Part shown: piece after piece, positions 1 through 6,092 of the stretch | Position numbering within the stretch: the stretch's first letter is position 1 | How the letters are laid out: every line of letters begins with the position of its first letter | Assembly (NCBI GenBank): GCA_036847245.1 | Contig: DAIUAL010000210.1 | Span: forward strand, 1-6,092 | DNA: 6,092 bases | DNA from: UBA4661 sp002405405 | Lineage (GTDB): Bacteria > Bacteroidota > Ignavibacteria > Kapaibacteriales > UBA4661 | Direction of reading: 5' to 3' | The notes under the pieces: model-generated | Seen by the model: the letters and a program-made list of their open reading frames with translations, nothing else | Database searches by the model: none | What the model was told of the DNA's origin: nothing | Translations under genes and position numbers: made by a program

Positions 1-11
1 AAGGAGCACCT

Positions 12-85
12 CAGACGGTGGATGGGAATTTCTCCTGTAACAGCAACCAACTGACTACAATGGAATCCGCACAACAGACGGTGGA
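12..85. repeat. 11-bp direct repeat, two copies 63 bp apart
   Basis: The 11-mer CAGACGGTGGA occurs at 12-22 and again at 75-85, a period of 63 bp. The second copy forms most of the 5' arm and loop of a perfect hairpin (73-95). In the first copy the GGTG can pair with CACC at 7-10, and AGGAG (2-6) can pair with CTCCT (32-36). The copies differ outside the 11-mer, so this is not a recent tandem duplication. Both lie in the same forward frame, which is open from base 3 to a stop at 117-119, but that short frame shows no recognisable protein. The window edge hides whether more copies lie further left. Confidence 0.4.
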
Positions 86-95
86 AATGTCTGTT
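73..95. other. Perfect 7-bp hairpin
   Basis: AACAGAC (73-79) and GTCTGTT (89-95) are exact reverse complements around a 9-nt loop. No run of T follows on either strand, so it does not look like an intrinsic terminator. The direction of transcription here is unknown. It could be part of a structured leader or tail of a transcript extending past the window edge, or simply chance. Confidence 0.4.
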
Positions 96-191
96 CCATA
101 CCGAACAATAAGCCAATAACTTTCATACGTGGTTCCTTAAAAAAGTAGTACAATAAGGTGAGTTAAAAACTTGAATATCTGCCCAATCTTA

Positions 192-211
192 CTGTTGATA
201 CCATACAACAG
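192..211. other. Perfect 6-bp hairpin in spacer
   Basis: CTGTTG (192-197) pairs exactly with CAACAG (206-211) around an 8-nt AT-rich loop. No T-run follows on either strand. It sits 21 nt from the nested inverted repeats at 233-284 and may belong to the same structure. Confidence 0.35.
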
Positions 212-232
212 CATTTGTAACACATGATATTT

Positions 233-284
233 TGCACTAAGCACACACAAAAGACTTGTGCTTGTCTGCTATAACGATAGTGCA
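233..284. ncRNA. Possible structured RNA: nested inverted repeats
   Basis: An outer pair, TGCACTA (233-239) and TAGTGCA (278-284), is exactly complementary. Directly inside it, AGCACA (240-245) pairs with TGTGCT (257-262). Together they give a stacked 7-bp plus 6-bp stem with an 11-nt apical loop and a 15-nt one-sided internal loop (263-277). The inner arm has a competing shorter pairing, CACAA (246-250) with TTGTG (256-260). The structure can form on either strand and has no terminator tail. I do not recognise an RNA family, and a perfect 7-bp pair at this spacing can occur by chance in a few hundred bases. Confidence 0.2.
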
Positions 285-403
285 TCAGATTAAGCAACAA
301 GCCACATTAATCCTAAGTTACGGAGAATTTTCGCGTCGCCACTATAGAAACTCGCATTCCATACTCCAGTGTGATTCAACACAAGAAATTATTCAACAAC
401 ATA

Positions 404-1204
404 CTACTTACAGCGTTCGATGAACCCCTGAAGTAGTTTAAGACAGATCTGTGGAGATTCTATCATACCCTGATGTCCAATGGTGCTCAAAAACTCAACT
501 GATACTGACGGTATTGATGGTACAAGAGCAAAAATCTGTTCTACATTCACAATCGGATCTTCTCCACCCAAAATGAACTGAACAGGAAACTTAACACCCC
601 GTAAGACACTGCTCATGTCATAACGATCACGCATGGCAATAGTAGCACCAACAAGACCTTCGGCAGGGGTACGCATCATCATGGCACGAAGTGCTTCTGT
701 CTTTGCGGGTTGGCTTTTGCGAAATGCTTCCGGCAAAACTCGATCAACTAATGCGTTAATAACTTCATCTTGCTTGGCTTCGCTGAGTAAAGCTATAGTA
801 CGCTCACGATTTTCTTTTGTCGCCGGTGAATCTGCAAAAGGATGCGAGTGAAAAAGTGACAAACTACGCATCCGTTCAGGAAAAAGCTTTGCCATGGCAA
901 GTCCTACATAGCCACCGAGCGAATGCCCGACAACAAATGTTTTACGAATCACACAGTGATCAAGCAATGTTTTTATATCCCATGCCATATCAGATATTGT
1001 CCAAGAAGAGGAAGCAACTTTTTGCTTTGGGGTATGACCACGTAAATCGGGCACAATTACACGATATGATCGACTTAAGTGCTTTGCATACTCTTCCCAT
1101 AATTCCAACTGTTCTGCAAAACCATGAAGCAAAAGAATCGAATCTTGCTGCATACGATCGCCGATATCTAAATATCGAATACCATGAAATGCTGAAATAG
1201 ACAT
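404..1204 (-). CDS. Alpha/beta-fold hydrolase
   Basis: A 266-residue cytoplasmic enzyme of the alpha/beta hydrolase superfamily with no signal peptide or membrane segment. It starts at an ATG (1202-1204) and ends with TAG. Family marks appear in order: the oxyanion-hole motif HGF at residues 27-29; PDLRGH at 52-57 after strand 4; the nucleophile elbow G-H-S-L-G at 93-97 with Ser95; the acid Asp216 in GGEDP; and the catalytic His244 in GHQGMIESP. The triad is therefore complete. The lid region (about 120-200) with its HSHPFADSP stretch resembles uncharacterised hydrolases of Bacteroidota that are often named after 3-oxoadipate enol-lactonase or esterases. The substrate cannot be told from sequence, and no pathway partner is nearby. 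The gene lies 57 nt after the sensor gene, with a hairpin in the gap and no clear Shine-Dalgarno sequence. Length is normal for single-domain members. Confidence 0.9.
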   Translation of the reverse strand: MSISAFHGIRYLDIGDRMQQDSILLLHGFAEQLELWEEYAKHLSRSYRVIVPDLRGHTPKQKVASSSWTISDMAWDIKTLLDHCVIRKTFVVGHSLGGYVGLAMAKLFPERMRSLSLFHSHPFADSPATKENRERTIALLSEAKQDEVINALVDRVLPEAFRKSQPAKTEALRAMMMRTPAEGLVGATIAMRDRYDMSSVLRGVKFPVQFILGGEDPIVNVEQIFALVPSIPSVSVEFLSTIGHQGMIESPQICLKLLQGFIERCK

Positions 1205-1238
1205 AATATCAAACGAAGAGAAGAAACAAAGAGGAAGA

Positions 1239-1253
1239 GAGCCGTTACGGCTC
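1239..1253 (-). terminator. Hairpin after the sensor gene, possible weak terminator
   Basis: GAGCCG (1239-1244) and CGGCTC (1248-1253) form a perfect GC-rich 6-bp stem with a 3-nt loop, 8 nt after the TAA of the sensor gene. On the minus strand it is followed by a pyrimidine-rich, T-interrupted tract (about 1238-1211) rather than a pure T-run. On the plus strand five T residues follow only after GGTGG. It may end or attenuate the sensor transcript ahead of the hydrolase gene. Efficiency would be low by standard rules. Confidence 0.4.
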
Positions 1254-1261
1254 GGTGGTTT

Positions 1262-3121
1262 TTATAAAGCTTGCATAACTTCTGCAAATACTGCTGGCAG
1301 CCCTTCACTGTCGTATTCTACCACATACAAAGAGATATGTGTTGGCTTCAACATTTTACCACCCCATACTCGACGATGTGTCTGAACGCTAAATTTACCG
1401 TTTTCTGCAAGTTCTCGTTGAATTGTTACTCGGAGTTGCTGTTTCTCAGCTTCGTCATCAATATCCCAAAAGATAGTTTTGTCTAGACCTTGTATTGTAA
1501 CATTCGTAGGTATATCCAGATATTGCCTTCCTGCCTCATTCATGAACTTAAACTGAAGTGTTTTATAATCAGCAAGTGCTATCAACTGCGGATTATCATA
1601 TACGGTCCGCATGTATAACTCCGCTTGTTGGACAGCATATTTCATCTCCGCCTGTTGTCTTTCAATCAAGCTATTACGCTCGAGAAGTTCTGTATTCGCA
1701 AGCTCAATATCCCGTGTTTGCTGTGTTAGAACTTCTTGTTGACGTGTAATTTCCTCATAGCTCACCGACAATTCTGCCGCACGCTGATTGGTTTCATCAA
1801 GCAGGCGTGCAATATTAGCCCGTGTAATCCCTGAGTTAATCGCAATCGCAATTGATTCTGTGACATCATGCAAAAACTTTGTCTTCTCATCATCCATTGA
1901 TGTAAATGAGATAACTTCAACAACACCGTACAAAGTATCTCGAAACATGCAAGGCAGAGCAATAACATTATTCGGATATGTTGTTCCAACTGCTGAGTAT
2001 AACAGTCCATAACCTGCCGGGATATTATCAAGGCGCAACATTTTGCGTTCATAACAAACTTGTCCGGCGATTCCCTCATTCAAACCAAATTCTGTACGCA
2101 TATCTTCGCGCCGCGGGCAACAGTATGTTCCTGCTACAATTACTCGTGTTTTGTCTTCATTCGCAATATACAATACCCCCATTTCAGCTTTAATATAGGT
2201 ACAGAGATAGGTAATAATATCAGTACATAGTGTTTCCAACTCTTTTTCGCCATTCATAATTTGCCCAAGACCGTACTGACCCTCTGTTACCCACTGCTGA
2301 TAATATTTTTCTCTATTGTTTAACTCAATAGAAGTAATCATTTCATTCATGGCTTTAGCAAGACTGGACAGTTCATCACTTCCTTCCACAACTTCTGCTT
2401 GAGTAATTTTTTGCGATGTATCTCCTTCTGCGACAGCTTTCGCAATACTACCGATACTATTGACAGTGGCAACAAGGTATTGCGAGAAACCTGTACCCGC
2501 TATAAGCAATAAGATGACTACAATAAAAACACTTCCAACAATAATCCACCGTACTTGAGAAATGGTGATATCTATCTGGTCAGATGCTGATTGCGTACCA
2601 CGTGCATTATATTCATTCAACTCCATTAACACTTGGCGAAGCAAGATATAATTCTTGAAGGATGCACCTAACATGACATTACGTGCACTATCGTTTGAAT
2701 TTTGTCGAGAGTATCGCAATACTGTTTGACTTATCGCGTAGTATTCATCGAAGGCAGCATTACTTTTTTTATAAAGAGCATCTTCTTCCGGACTAAGAAT
2801 CAAAAGCTCATACTGCTTTGCACTAGCTCGATAAAGACTCAACGCACGACGCATATTACTCTCGGTTGTGTCCATATCTACAGCTGCTGTTTGCAAAATA
2901 TGGCGGAATTCTTGTGCCCGATAATAATTGAGTTGAACAAGCATATTCCCTATATTTTGGACGCTTGGCAACCAATTTTTTGTTACTAATTGCGTGGTGT
3001 CATTGATTCTAAAAAACATATACACCGACAAAGTATTCGTTAGCATCATAAATACCAACGAAATACTCACAAAGAGCAGAACCTTTCTACGAAGTGGAAG
3101 ATTAATAAACCATTGGCGCAT
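1262..3121 (-). CDS. Membrane sensor: 4HB - HAMP - GAF - coiled coil - PAS-like, no output domain
   Basis: A 619-residue inner-membrane signalling protein. TM1 lies at about 14-36. A helical periplasmic region (37-190) follows, of the size and pattern of the four-helix-bundle ligand domain of chemoreceptors. TM2 lies at about 192-215. A HAMP domain (about 216-270) includes DELSSLAKAMNEM at 249-261. A GAF domain (about 281-432) follows, opening with the W-x-x-x-G helix and holding GLNEGIAGQ at 346-354. A Gln/Glu-rich coiled coil (about 436-505) leads to a PAS-like domain (about 506-619) ending in FAEVMQAL. In related FCB sensors the same GAF-coil order leads into a histidine kinase, but here there are no H, N or G boxes, no chemoreceptor signalling hairpin and no GGDEF. 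The ATG at 3121 is preferred over a TTG at 3160 because the protein then opens with a typical basic stretch before TM1. Ligand and partner are unknown. Confidence 0.85.
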   Translation of the reverse strand: MRQWFINLPLRRKVLLFVSISLVFMMLTNTLSVYMFFRINDTTQLVTKNWLPSVQNIGNMLVQLNYYRAQEFRHILQTAAVDMDTTESNMRRALSLYRASAKQYELLILSPEEDALYKKSNAAFDEYYAISQTVLRYSRQNSNDSARNVMLGASFKNYILLRQVLMELNEYNARGTQSASDQIDITISQVRWIIVGSVFIVVILLLIAGTGFSQYLVATVNSIGSIAKAVAEGDTSQKITQAEVVEGSDELSSLAKAMNEMITSIELNNREKYYQQWVTEGQYGLGQIMNGEKELETLCTDIITYLCTYIKAEMGVLYIANEDKTRVIVAGTYCCPRREDMRTEFGLNEGIAGQVCYERKMLRLDNIPAGYGLLYSAVGTTYPNNVIALPCMFRDTLYGVVEVISFTSMDDEKTKFLHDVTESIAIAINSGITRANIARLLDETNQRAAELSVSYEEITRQQEVLTQQTRDIELANTELLERNSLIERQQAEMKYAVQQAELYMRTVYDNPQLIALADYKTLQFKFMNEAGRQYLDIPTNVTIQGLDKTIFWDIDDEAEKQQLRVTIQRELAENGKFSVQTHRRVWGGKMLKPTHISLYVVEYDSEGLPAVFAEVMQAL

Positions 3122-3132
3122 AGAGATACCAA

Positions 3133-3161
3133 CAAAATATGGTGAGAAGTTTCTAAACAAA
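3133..3161 (-). promoter_or_regulatory. Tentative Bacteroidota-type promoter of the sensor gene
   Basis: On the minus strand TTTG (3161-3158) is followed after 18 nt by TATTTTG (3139-3133). This resembles the Bacteroidota pattern of a -33 TTTG and a -7 TAnnTTTG, but the -7 box is one base short between TA and TTTG. Transcription would begin only a few bases before the ATG at 3121, giving an almost leaderless message and excluding the TTG start at 3160. AT-rich spacers produce such matches easily. Confidence 0.2.
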
Positions 3162-3163
3162 TA

Positions 3164-3180
3164 CTCTTGTTACGCAAGAG
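3164..3180. promoter_or_regulatory. Perfect inverted repeat upstream of the sensor gene
   Basis: CTCTTG (3164-3169) and CAAGAG (3175-3180) are exact reverse complements around 5 nt, ending 43 nt upstream of the sensor ATG. It abuts the tentative -33 box (3158-3161), a position suited to a dimeric regulator. If transcription starts further upstream it would instead be a leader hairpin. Which regulator might bind is unknown. Confidence 0.3.
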
Positions 3181-3222
3181 GACAAGATAAAGTACGGAAA
3201 AAATTAAGTAATGACAATTATG

Positions 3223-3244
3223 GCTAGCGTTCACACACACTAGC
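3223..3244 (-). terminator. Hairpin 6 nt after ctaA, possible terminator
   Basis: On the minus strand GCTAGTG (3244-3238) pairs with CGCTAGC (3229-3223) around an 8-nt loop, giving seven pairs including one G-U. It begins just after the ctaA TAA (3253-3251). No T-run follows at once; six T residues occur about 19 nt later (3203-3198), so it does not meet the classic intrinsic terminator pattern. It may protect the 3' end of the transcript or act as a weak terminator. Confidence 0.35.
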
Positions 3245-3250
3245 TTACCC

Positions 3251-4183
3251 TTAAGAACGTCTTAACACTAATAGGGCAAAACTCAACTCGGCACACAACA
3301 TCAAGGTTGCGACGACAAGGTGCATTACCTGAAATGGAGGTGGCAAATGTAAATATGTCAGCATAGCACCAATAACCATCTGCAATGCAATCAAAGCAAC
3401 AATCACCATTGCATTAAACAAGAACCAACGATGTTGTTTTGCAGCAACTACAACTCGATAAAGTACAATACCAACAAGTAATGTTAGCCATGATGATGAG
3501 CGATGAATATCATGGATTGTACCTGCACGTGCGAGCCATTCATTACGCGGTAATGTTGTTAGTGTTTTGGTAATTATGTCGATCTCCTCACGCACTTGCG
3601 TACCAAGTAGCACTTGAGTAAATGTGATAAAAAACATTCCCAAGCCCAACCAGAAAAAACGCTTGCGTACTGTTTCATCATACACTTTCGGCAAGCCAAC
3701 ATTATCAGCATATAGTGCAGAATACAAGGTATAACACAATGCTGCGAGTACTATCATCGCCAGAAACATATGAATAGTAATAACCCAATGCGTTAGTTCT
3801 GTTGAAACGACTTTTGCTCCAACGCCGCCGGTAATCAGAATAAAGAGCAATGCAATCCCCGCTCCGATTGTTACCGAACGATGTTTTTTTCGATACGATA
3901 GTGATGATAGAAATGTTGTTACTGTCAGCAAGCCCACCACAACACCTGCCAAACGATTCAAATACTCTATCCATGTCTTTGCAACATTAAATTGAGCTTT
4001 ATCAAACTGAGGCGGCAACTCTTCCGCTGAAGTTGGTGGTACAATCATACCAAAACAACGAGGCCAGTCCGGACAACCAAGACCTGAACCTGTTGCTCGC
4101 ACTAAACTGCCAATGCCAATCAAGAGAACAACAGCAACAATCGTTATCAGTGCAATGCGATGAAATCGAACGAAAAATGTCAT
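3251..4183 (-). CDS. ctaA: Heme A synthase (COX15/CtaA family)
   Basis: A 310-residue inner-membrane protein that oxidises the C8 methyl of heme O to a formyl group, making heme A for aa3-type cytochrome oxidase. Eight membrane helices are visible, at about residues 8-28, 71-96, 104-126, 132-157, 176-195, 227-247, 253-277 and 285-307. Family marks: GSLVRATGSGLGCPDWPRC at 25-43, with Cys37 and Cys43 in the first outer loop; the catalytic glutamate Glu73 in WIEYLNRL; and His138, His227 and His288 at three of the four usual heme-ligand positions. The fourth, normally in E-x-x-H-R, is Asn76. I recall this Asn in Bacteroidota homologues, so it is probably a lineage trait rather than damage. The ATG at 4183 is chosen over a TTG at 4231, which would add 16 odd, Cys-containing residues. 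No ctaB or oxidase genes are within the window. Confidence 0.93.
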   Translation of the reverse strand: MTFFVRFHRIALITIVAVVLLIGIGSLVRATGSGLGCPDWPRCFGMIVPPTSAEELPPQFDKAQFNVAKTWIEYLNRLAGVVVGLLTVTTFLSSLSYRKKHRSVTIGAGIALLFILITGGVGAKVVSTELTHWVITIHMFLAMIVLAALCYTLYSALYADNVGLPKVYDETVRKRFFWLGLGMFFITFTQVLLGTQVREEIDIITKTLTTLPRNEWLARAGTIHDIHRSSSWLTLLVGIVLYRVVVAAKQHRWFLFNAMVIVALIALQMVIGAMLTYLHLPPPFQVMHLVVATLMLCAELSFALLVLRRS

Positions 4184-4220
4184 AATAACACAAAGAATTG
4201 GTGAAATGAGAAAAGGGCAA

Positions 4221-4236
4221 CCACAATCCAATGTGG
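4221..4236. other. Small 5-bp hairpin between sprA and ctaA
   Basis: CCACA (4221-4225) and TGTGG (4232-4236) pair around 6 nt. On the minus strand TTGCCCTTTT follows, so it faintly resembles a terminator for sprA. The stem is short and the T-run broken and offset, so support is weak. Nothing else recognisable lies in the 93-nt gap. Confidence 0.2.
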
Positions 4237-4276
4237 ACTATGTACGTTGTTTGTTTCAACAGAATACAATCCGCAC

Positions 4277-6092
4277 TTAACGTCCACCGGCGATCGTAAT
4301 ACGAATATCTAAACCAACTTGAGTTACACGATTCCCCGGCTGTGCTGCGCCCTCGGTAAAGTTTGCTTCTAAGCGGAAGAAGGCTCGTGCCGATACGCGA
4401 TTGCTGATCGTATAACGTGCACTTGGCTCAAACACAATTGCCGTTGTACCATCAATACGACGGCTTTGATCAGCTGGTGCACCCGGCGCAGATGGAACAG
4501 TTGCCGTTGAATCACCAATCAGTTGTAGAATATCAAAGGTCGCACGATTAGTGCGTCGATAAGTACCAAGCACCGCAATCTCTAAGTCATTGGGTTGTTC
4601 CATGCCCAAAAACATAAATTTCATTCCACGCTTGATAAAGCTAATGTTCAACGAAATATCATTCGAAGATTCCCGGGCAATCGTTGAGCGTTGCGAAGAG
4701 TTTAACACATAATTGTTGCTAGAGTTCCATCGGAAACTCGCTGTCATTGCACCGCCCAGTTTGTTCTCATTGAAAACCATATTCAAACCAATCAGTGGCT
4801 CAAAACCTGAGCGGATGGTTTCTGTTTCCGGCGCAGTACCGAAATCGGTAATCCGACGATTGCTTTGATACTGACCCGAATAACGATGCTCCAAGCTCAC
4901 CCGTTGTGCAAGACCGTCAAAGAGTGGCAATTTCTCCATGCCATCCCATCGAAATGACCAGTTCATACCCGGTAAAACACGACTAAGATTTTGCGACAAA
5001 AACGGCAAGAAACGAAATGTCTCGAAGCCACTCAAAAACGACTCCGATAATGCCGTCAACAATGCTTGATTGCGTCGTGCGGTATCCAATTGCGCCGCAG
5101 GTATTGCATTGATTGCTTCACGACGAACGCGATATGCATTTGCAATCGACTCGATCGATGATGTCAAAAATGGCAATGGTACACTGACAATCGAACGGGA
5201 CAACTGTTCAACAATCGTAATATTCGTAAATGTTGGAATACCTTCGGGTGTTGTCGTTGCAGTTTGTGTACGATTAAATCCGAATTGAGAACGCCATGTC
5301 AGATCTAATGTTGCACCTTCCCACAATTGTCGTCCCGTGCGAACATCAAGTGAATTTTGCTGCGTAAAATTGTCTTGAAATGCTCCATTCGGTGGACGCA
5401 AACCTGTAAATGTTTCAAACCCGAAAAAGGGAAATGATGAAGACGACACCACACGAAAACCACCATGAGGGTTTGCCACTAAACCAAGCTGATATGCGAG
5501 ACTTGGTCCCCATATTGGATCTTCACCCCGCAAGAGTGCACCCCGTGACCAAAAATTCGTTACGCCTGTACCACCGTAAATACCCGGATTAGTCGCATTA
5601 TTGGTTTGATTGAATGCAATTGTCAGTCGATCATAATCGAAGAAAACACTCTGCACAATATTCATGACACTGCTCATGAAACCACCCGCACCATTTAAAT
5701 TTTGTTTTGCATTGCCCGATTGTGTTGTACCAAAAAGTTTATTCCCCAAGTCTTTTAACCGAATGTTGATATCCCAGCGTTGGTTGTTGTTGAATGTTGC
5801 CGCTTTTGCAAAATTTGACAGCGTCGGATCAGCTTGTAATTGCTGTTGCCATTGATAATCAGTATTGAATGAACCATTCATCTCTGCAAATTGCTCTACA
5901 CCAAAAACATGAAAAATGCGTGGGCGAAATGTCAATGCAAAGCTCTGACGATAATTCAAATCTTCACCCGGATTGAAAAGTTTTCCGTTCTGAAAAAAGA
6001 GTCGACTGAATATCTCCGCACCGCTTCGCTGCTCATTGTTCTCATTGAGTTCTAATTGTACAAGCGTACTTCGCGCGGCAAGAGTATAGTCG
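4277..6092 (-). CDS. sprA: SprA-like type IX secretion translocon, C-terminal part
   Basis: The last 604 residues of a much longer protein; the reading frame stays open to the window edge (first full codon 6089-6091) and ends with TAA. SprA (Sov) is the very large 36-strand outer-membrane barrel through which type IX cargo leaves the cell; full proteins usually exceed 2000 residues. Recognition rests on blocks I know from SprA C-termini: an RPRIF stretch near 5927, GPSLAYQLG at 5509-5483 followed by a 'FQDNFTQQNSLDVRTG' segment, LPLFDGLAQRVSLEHRYSG around 4820-4930, FEPLIGLNMVF at about 4804-4772, and NDLEIAV with the closing barrel strands (QVGLDIRIT). Alternating hydrophobic/polar residues and many Asn, Ser and Thr fit barrel strands and loops. 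A Pro/Ala-rich insert (about 4520-4460) is probably a surface loop. A TTG at 5957-5959 is an internal leucine, not a start. Signal peptide and N-terminus are outside the window. Confidence 0.85.
   Translation of the reverse strand, partial: DYTLAARSTLVQLELNENNEQRSGAEIFSRLFFQNGKLFNPGEDLNYRQSFALTFRPRIFHVFGVEQFAEMNGSFNTDYQWQQQLQADPTLSNFAKAATFNNNQRWDINIRLKDLGNKLFGTTQSGNAKQNLNGAGGFMSSVMNIVQSVFFDYDRLTIAFNQTNNATNPGIYGGTGVTNFWSRGALLRGEDPIWGPSLAYQLGLVANPHGGFRVVSSSSFPFFGFETFTGLRPPNGAFQDNFTQQNSLDVRTGRQLWEGATLDLTWRSQFGFNRTQTATTTPEGIPTFTNITIVEQLSRSIVSVPLPFLTSSIESIANAYRVRREAINAIPAAQLDTARRNQALLTALSESFLSGFETFRFLPFLSQNLSRVLPGMNWSFRWDGMEKLPLFDGLAQRVSLEHRYSGQYQSNRRITDFGTAPETETIRSGFEPLIGLNMVFNENKLGGAMTASFRWNSSNNYVLNSSQRSTIARESSNDISLNISFIKRGMKFMFLGMEQPNDLEIAVLGTYRRTNRATFDILQLIGDSTATVPSAPGAPADQSRRIDGTTAIVFEPSARYTISNRVSARAFFRLEANFTEGAAQPGNRVTQVGLDIRITIAGGR

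Larger units (their letters stand above)
120..403. other. Gene-free stretch with several inverted repeats
   Basis: No reading frame here is long or protein-like on either strand, and I recognise no tRNA or known riboswitch. It lies downstream of the hydrolase stop codon (404-406). It contains a 6-bp hairpin at 192-211 and a nested pair of inverted repeats at 233-284. An 8-bp direct repeat ATTCAACA occurs at 374-381 and 391-398. No hairpin followed by a T-run is found, so the 3' end of the hydrolase transcript is not defined. The stretch is AT-rich, as spacer DNA usually is. Confidence 0.6.

Noticed and set aside
3..119. Plus-strand frame open from the left edge to a stop at 117-119, as a possible gene tail
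   Set aside because: Only 38 codons, no recognisable protein, and other frames here are also open for similar lengths. It cannot be judged without the sequence to the left.
817..1200. 127-codon open frame on the plus strand, opposite the hydrolase
   Set aside because: It lies wholly antisense to a gene with a complete catalytic triad and its translation shows no family pattern.
1205..1235. TTCGTTTG close to the hydrolase ATG as a -7 promoter box
   Set aside because: It is one base off consensus, but the nearest TTTG upstream is only 9 nt away and transcription would begin on the start codon.
1762..2079. 105-codon minus-strand frame within the sensor gene
   Set aside because: Out-of-frame shadow of the GAF-coding region, rich in Cys, Leu and Gln with no domain.
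3122..3160. Upstream TTG as the sensor start (632 residues)
   Set aside because: The ATG at 3121 gives a normal short basic N-terminus before TM1, and the tentative promoter would begin transcription after the TTG.
3232..3240. CA-dinucleotide run (also at 242-249) as a microsatellite
   Set aside because: Only four or so units, within what is expected by chance.
4184..4231. Upstream TTG as the ctaA start (326 residues)
   Set aside because: The extra 16 residues include two Cys and do not resemble family N-termini; the ATG at 4183 leads straight into TM1 as expected.
5957..5959. TTG as the start of a separate 560-residue protein
   Set aside because: The frame continues without a stop to the window edge and the upstream residues fit barrel sequence, so this is an internal leucine of the SprA-like protein.

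Overview
The window carries four genes, all read on the minus strand, in the order (5' to 3' on that strand): the 3' end of a sprA-type outer-membrane gene (window edge to 4277), ctaA/COX15 heme A synthase (4183-3251), a membrane sensor with 4HB, HAMP, GAF and PAS parts (3121-1262), and an alpha/beta hydrolase (1204-404). The remaining bases (1-403) hold no gene I can support. I see no tRNA, rRNA, insertion sequence or CRISPR array.

The organism is most likely a member of the Bacteroidota/Chlorobiota/Ignavibacteriota/Kapaibacteriota (FCB) group. SprA is the outer-membrane translocon of the type IX secretion system and is essentially confined to that group. The heme A synthase has an E-x-x-N-R signature that I remember from Bacteroidota homologues. 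No start codon has a clear Shine-Dalgarno sequence, which is also usual in that group. A heme A synthase implies a heme-A-containing terminal oxidase and therefore aerobic respiration. I cannot name a genus. Base composition is moderate to AT-rich by eye, and the sprA part looks slightly richer in GC than the rest.

The genes are separated by 93 nt (sprA to ctaA), 129 nt (ctaA to sensor) and 57 nt (sensor to hydrolase). These gaps are too wide for translational coupling, and two of them contain a perfect or near-perfect hairpin shortly after a stop codon. They are probably separate or only loosely linked transcription units. I see no common pathway: secretion, respiratory cofactor synthesis, signal sensing and a generic hydrolase.

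Two things deserve most attention. The sensor ends exactly where its PAS-like domain ends, with no histidine kinase, cyclase or chemotaxis output. The gene-free first 400 bases are rich in inverted repeats, including a nested pair that could be a structured RNA. No clearly new biological system is visible; the window looks like ordinary chromosome of an FCB bacterium.
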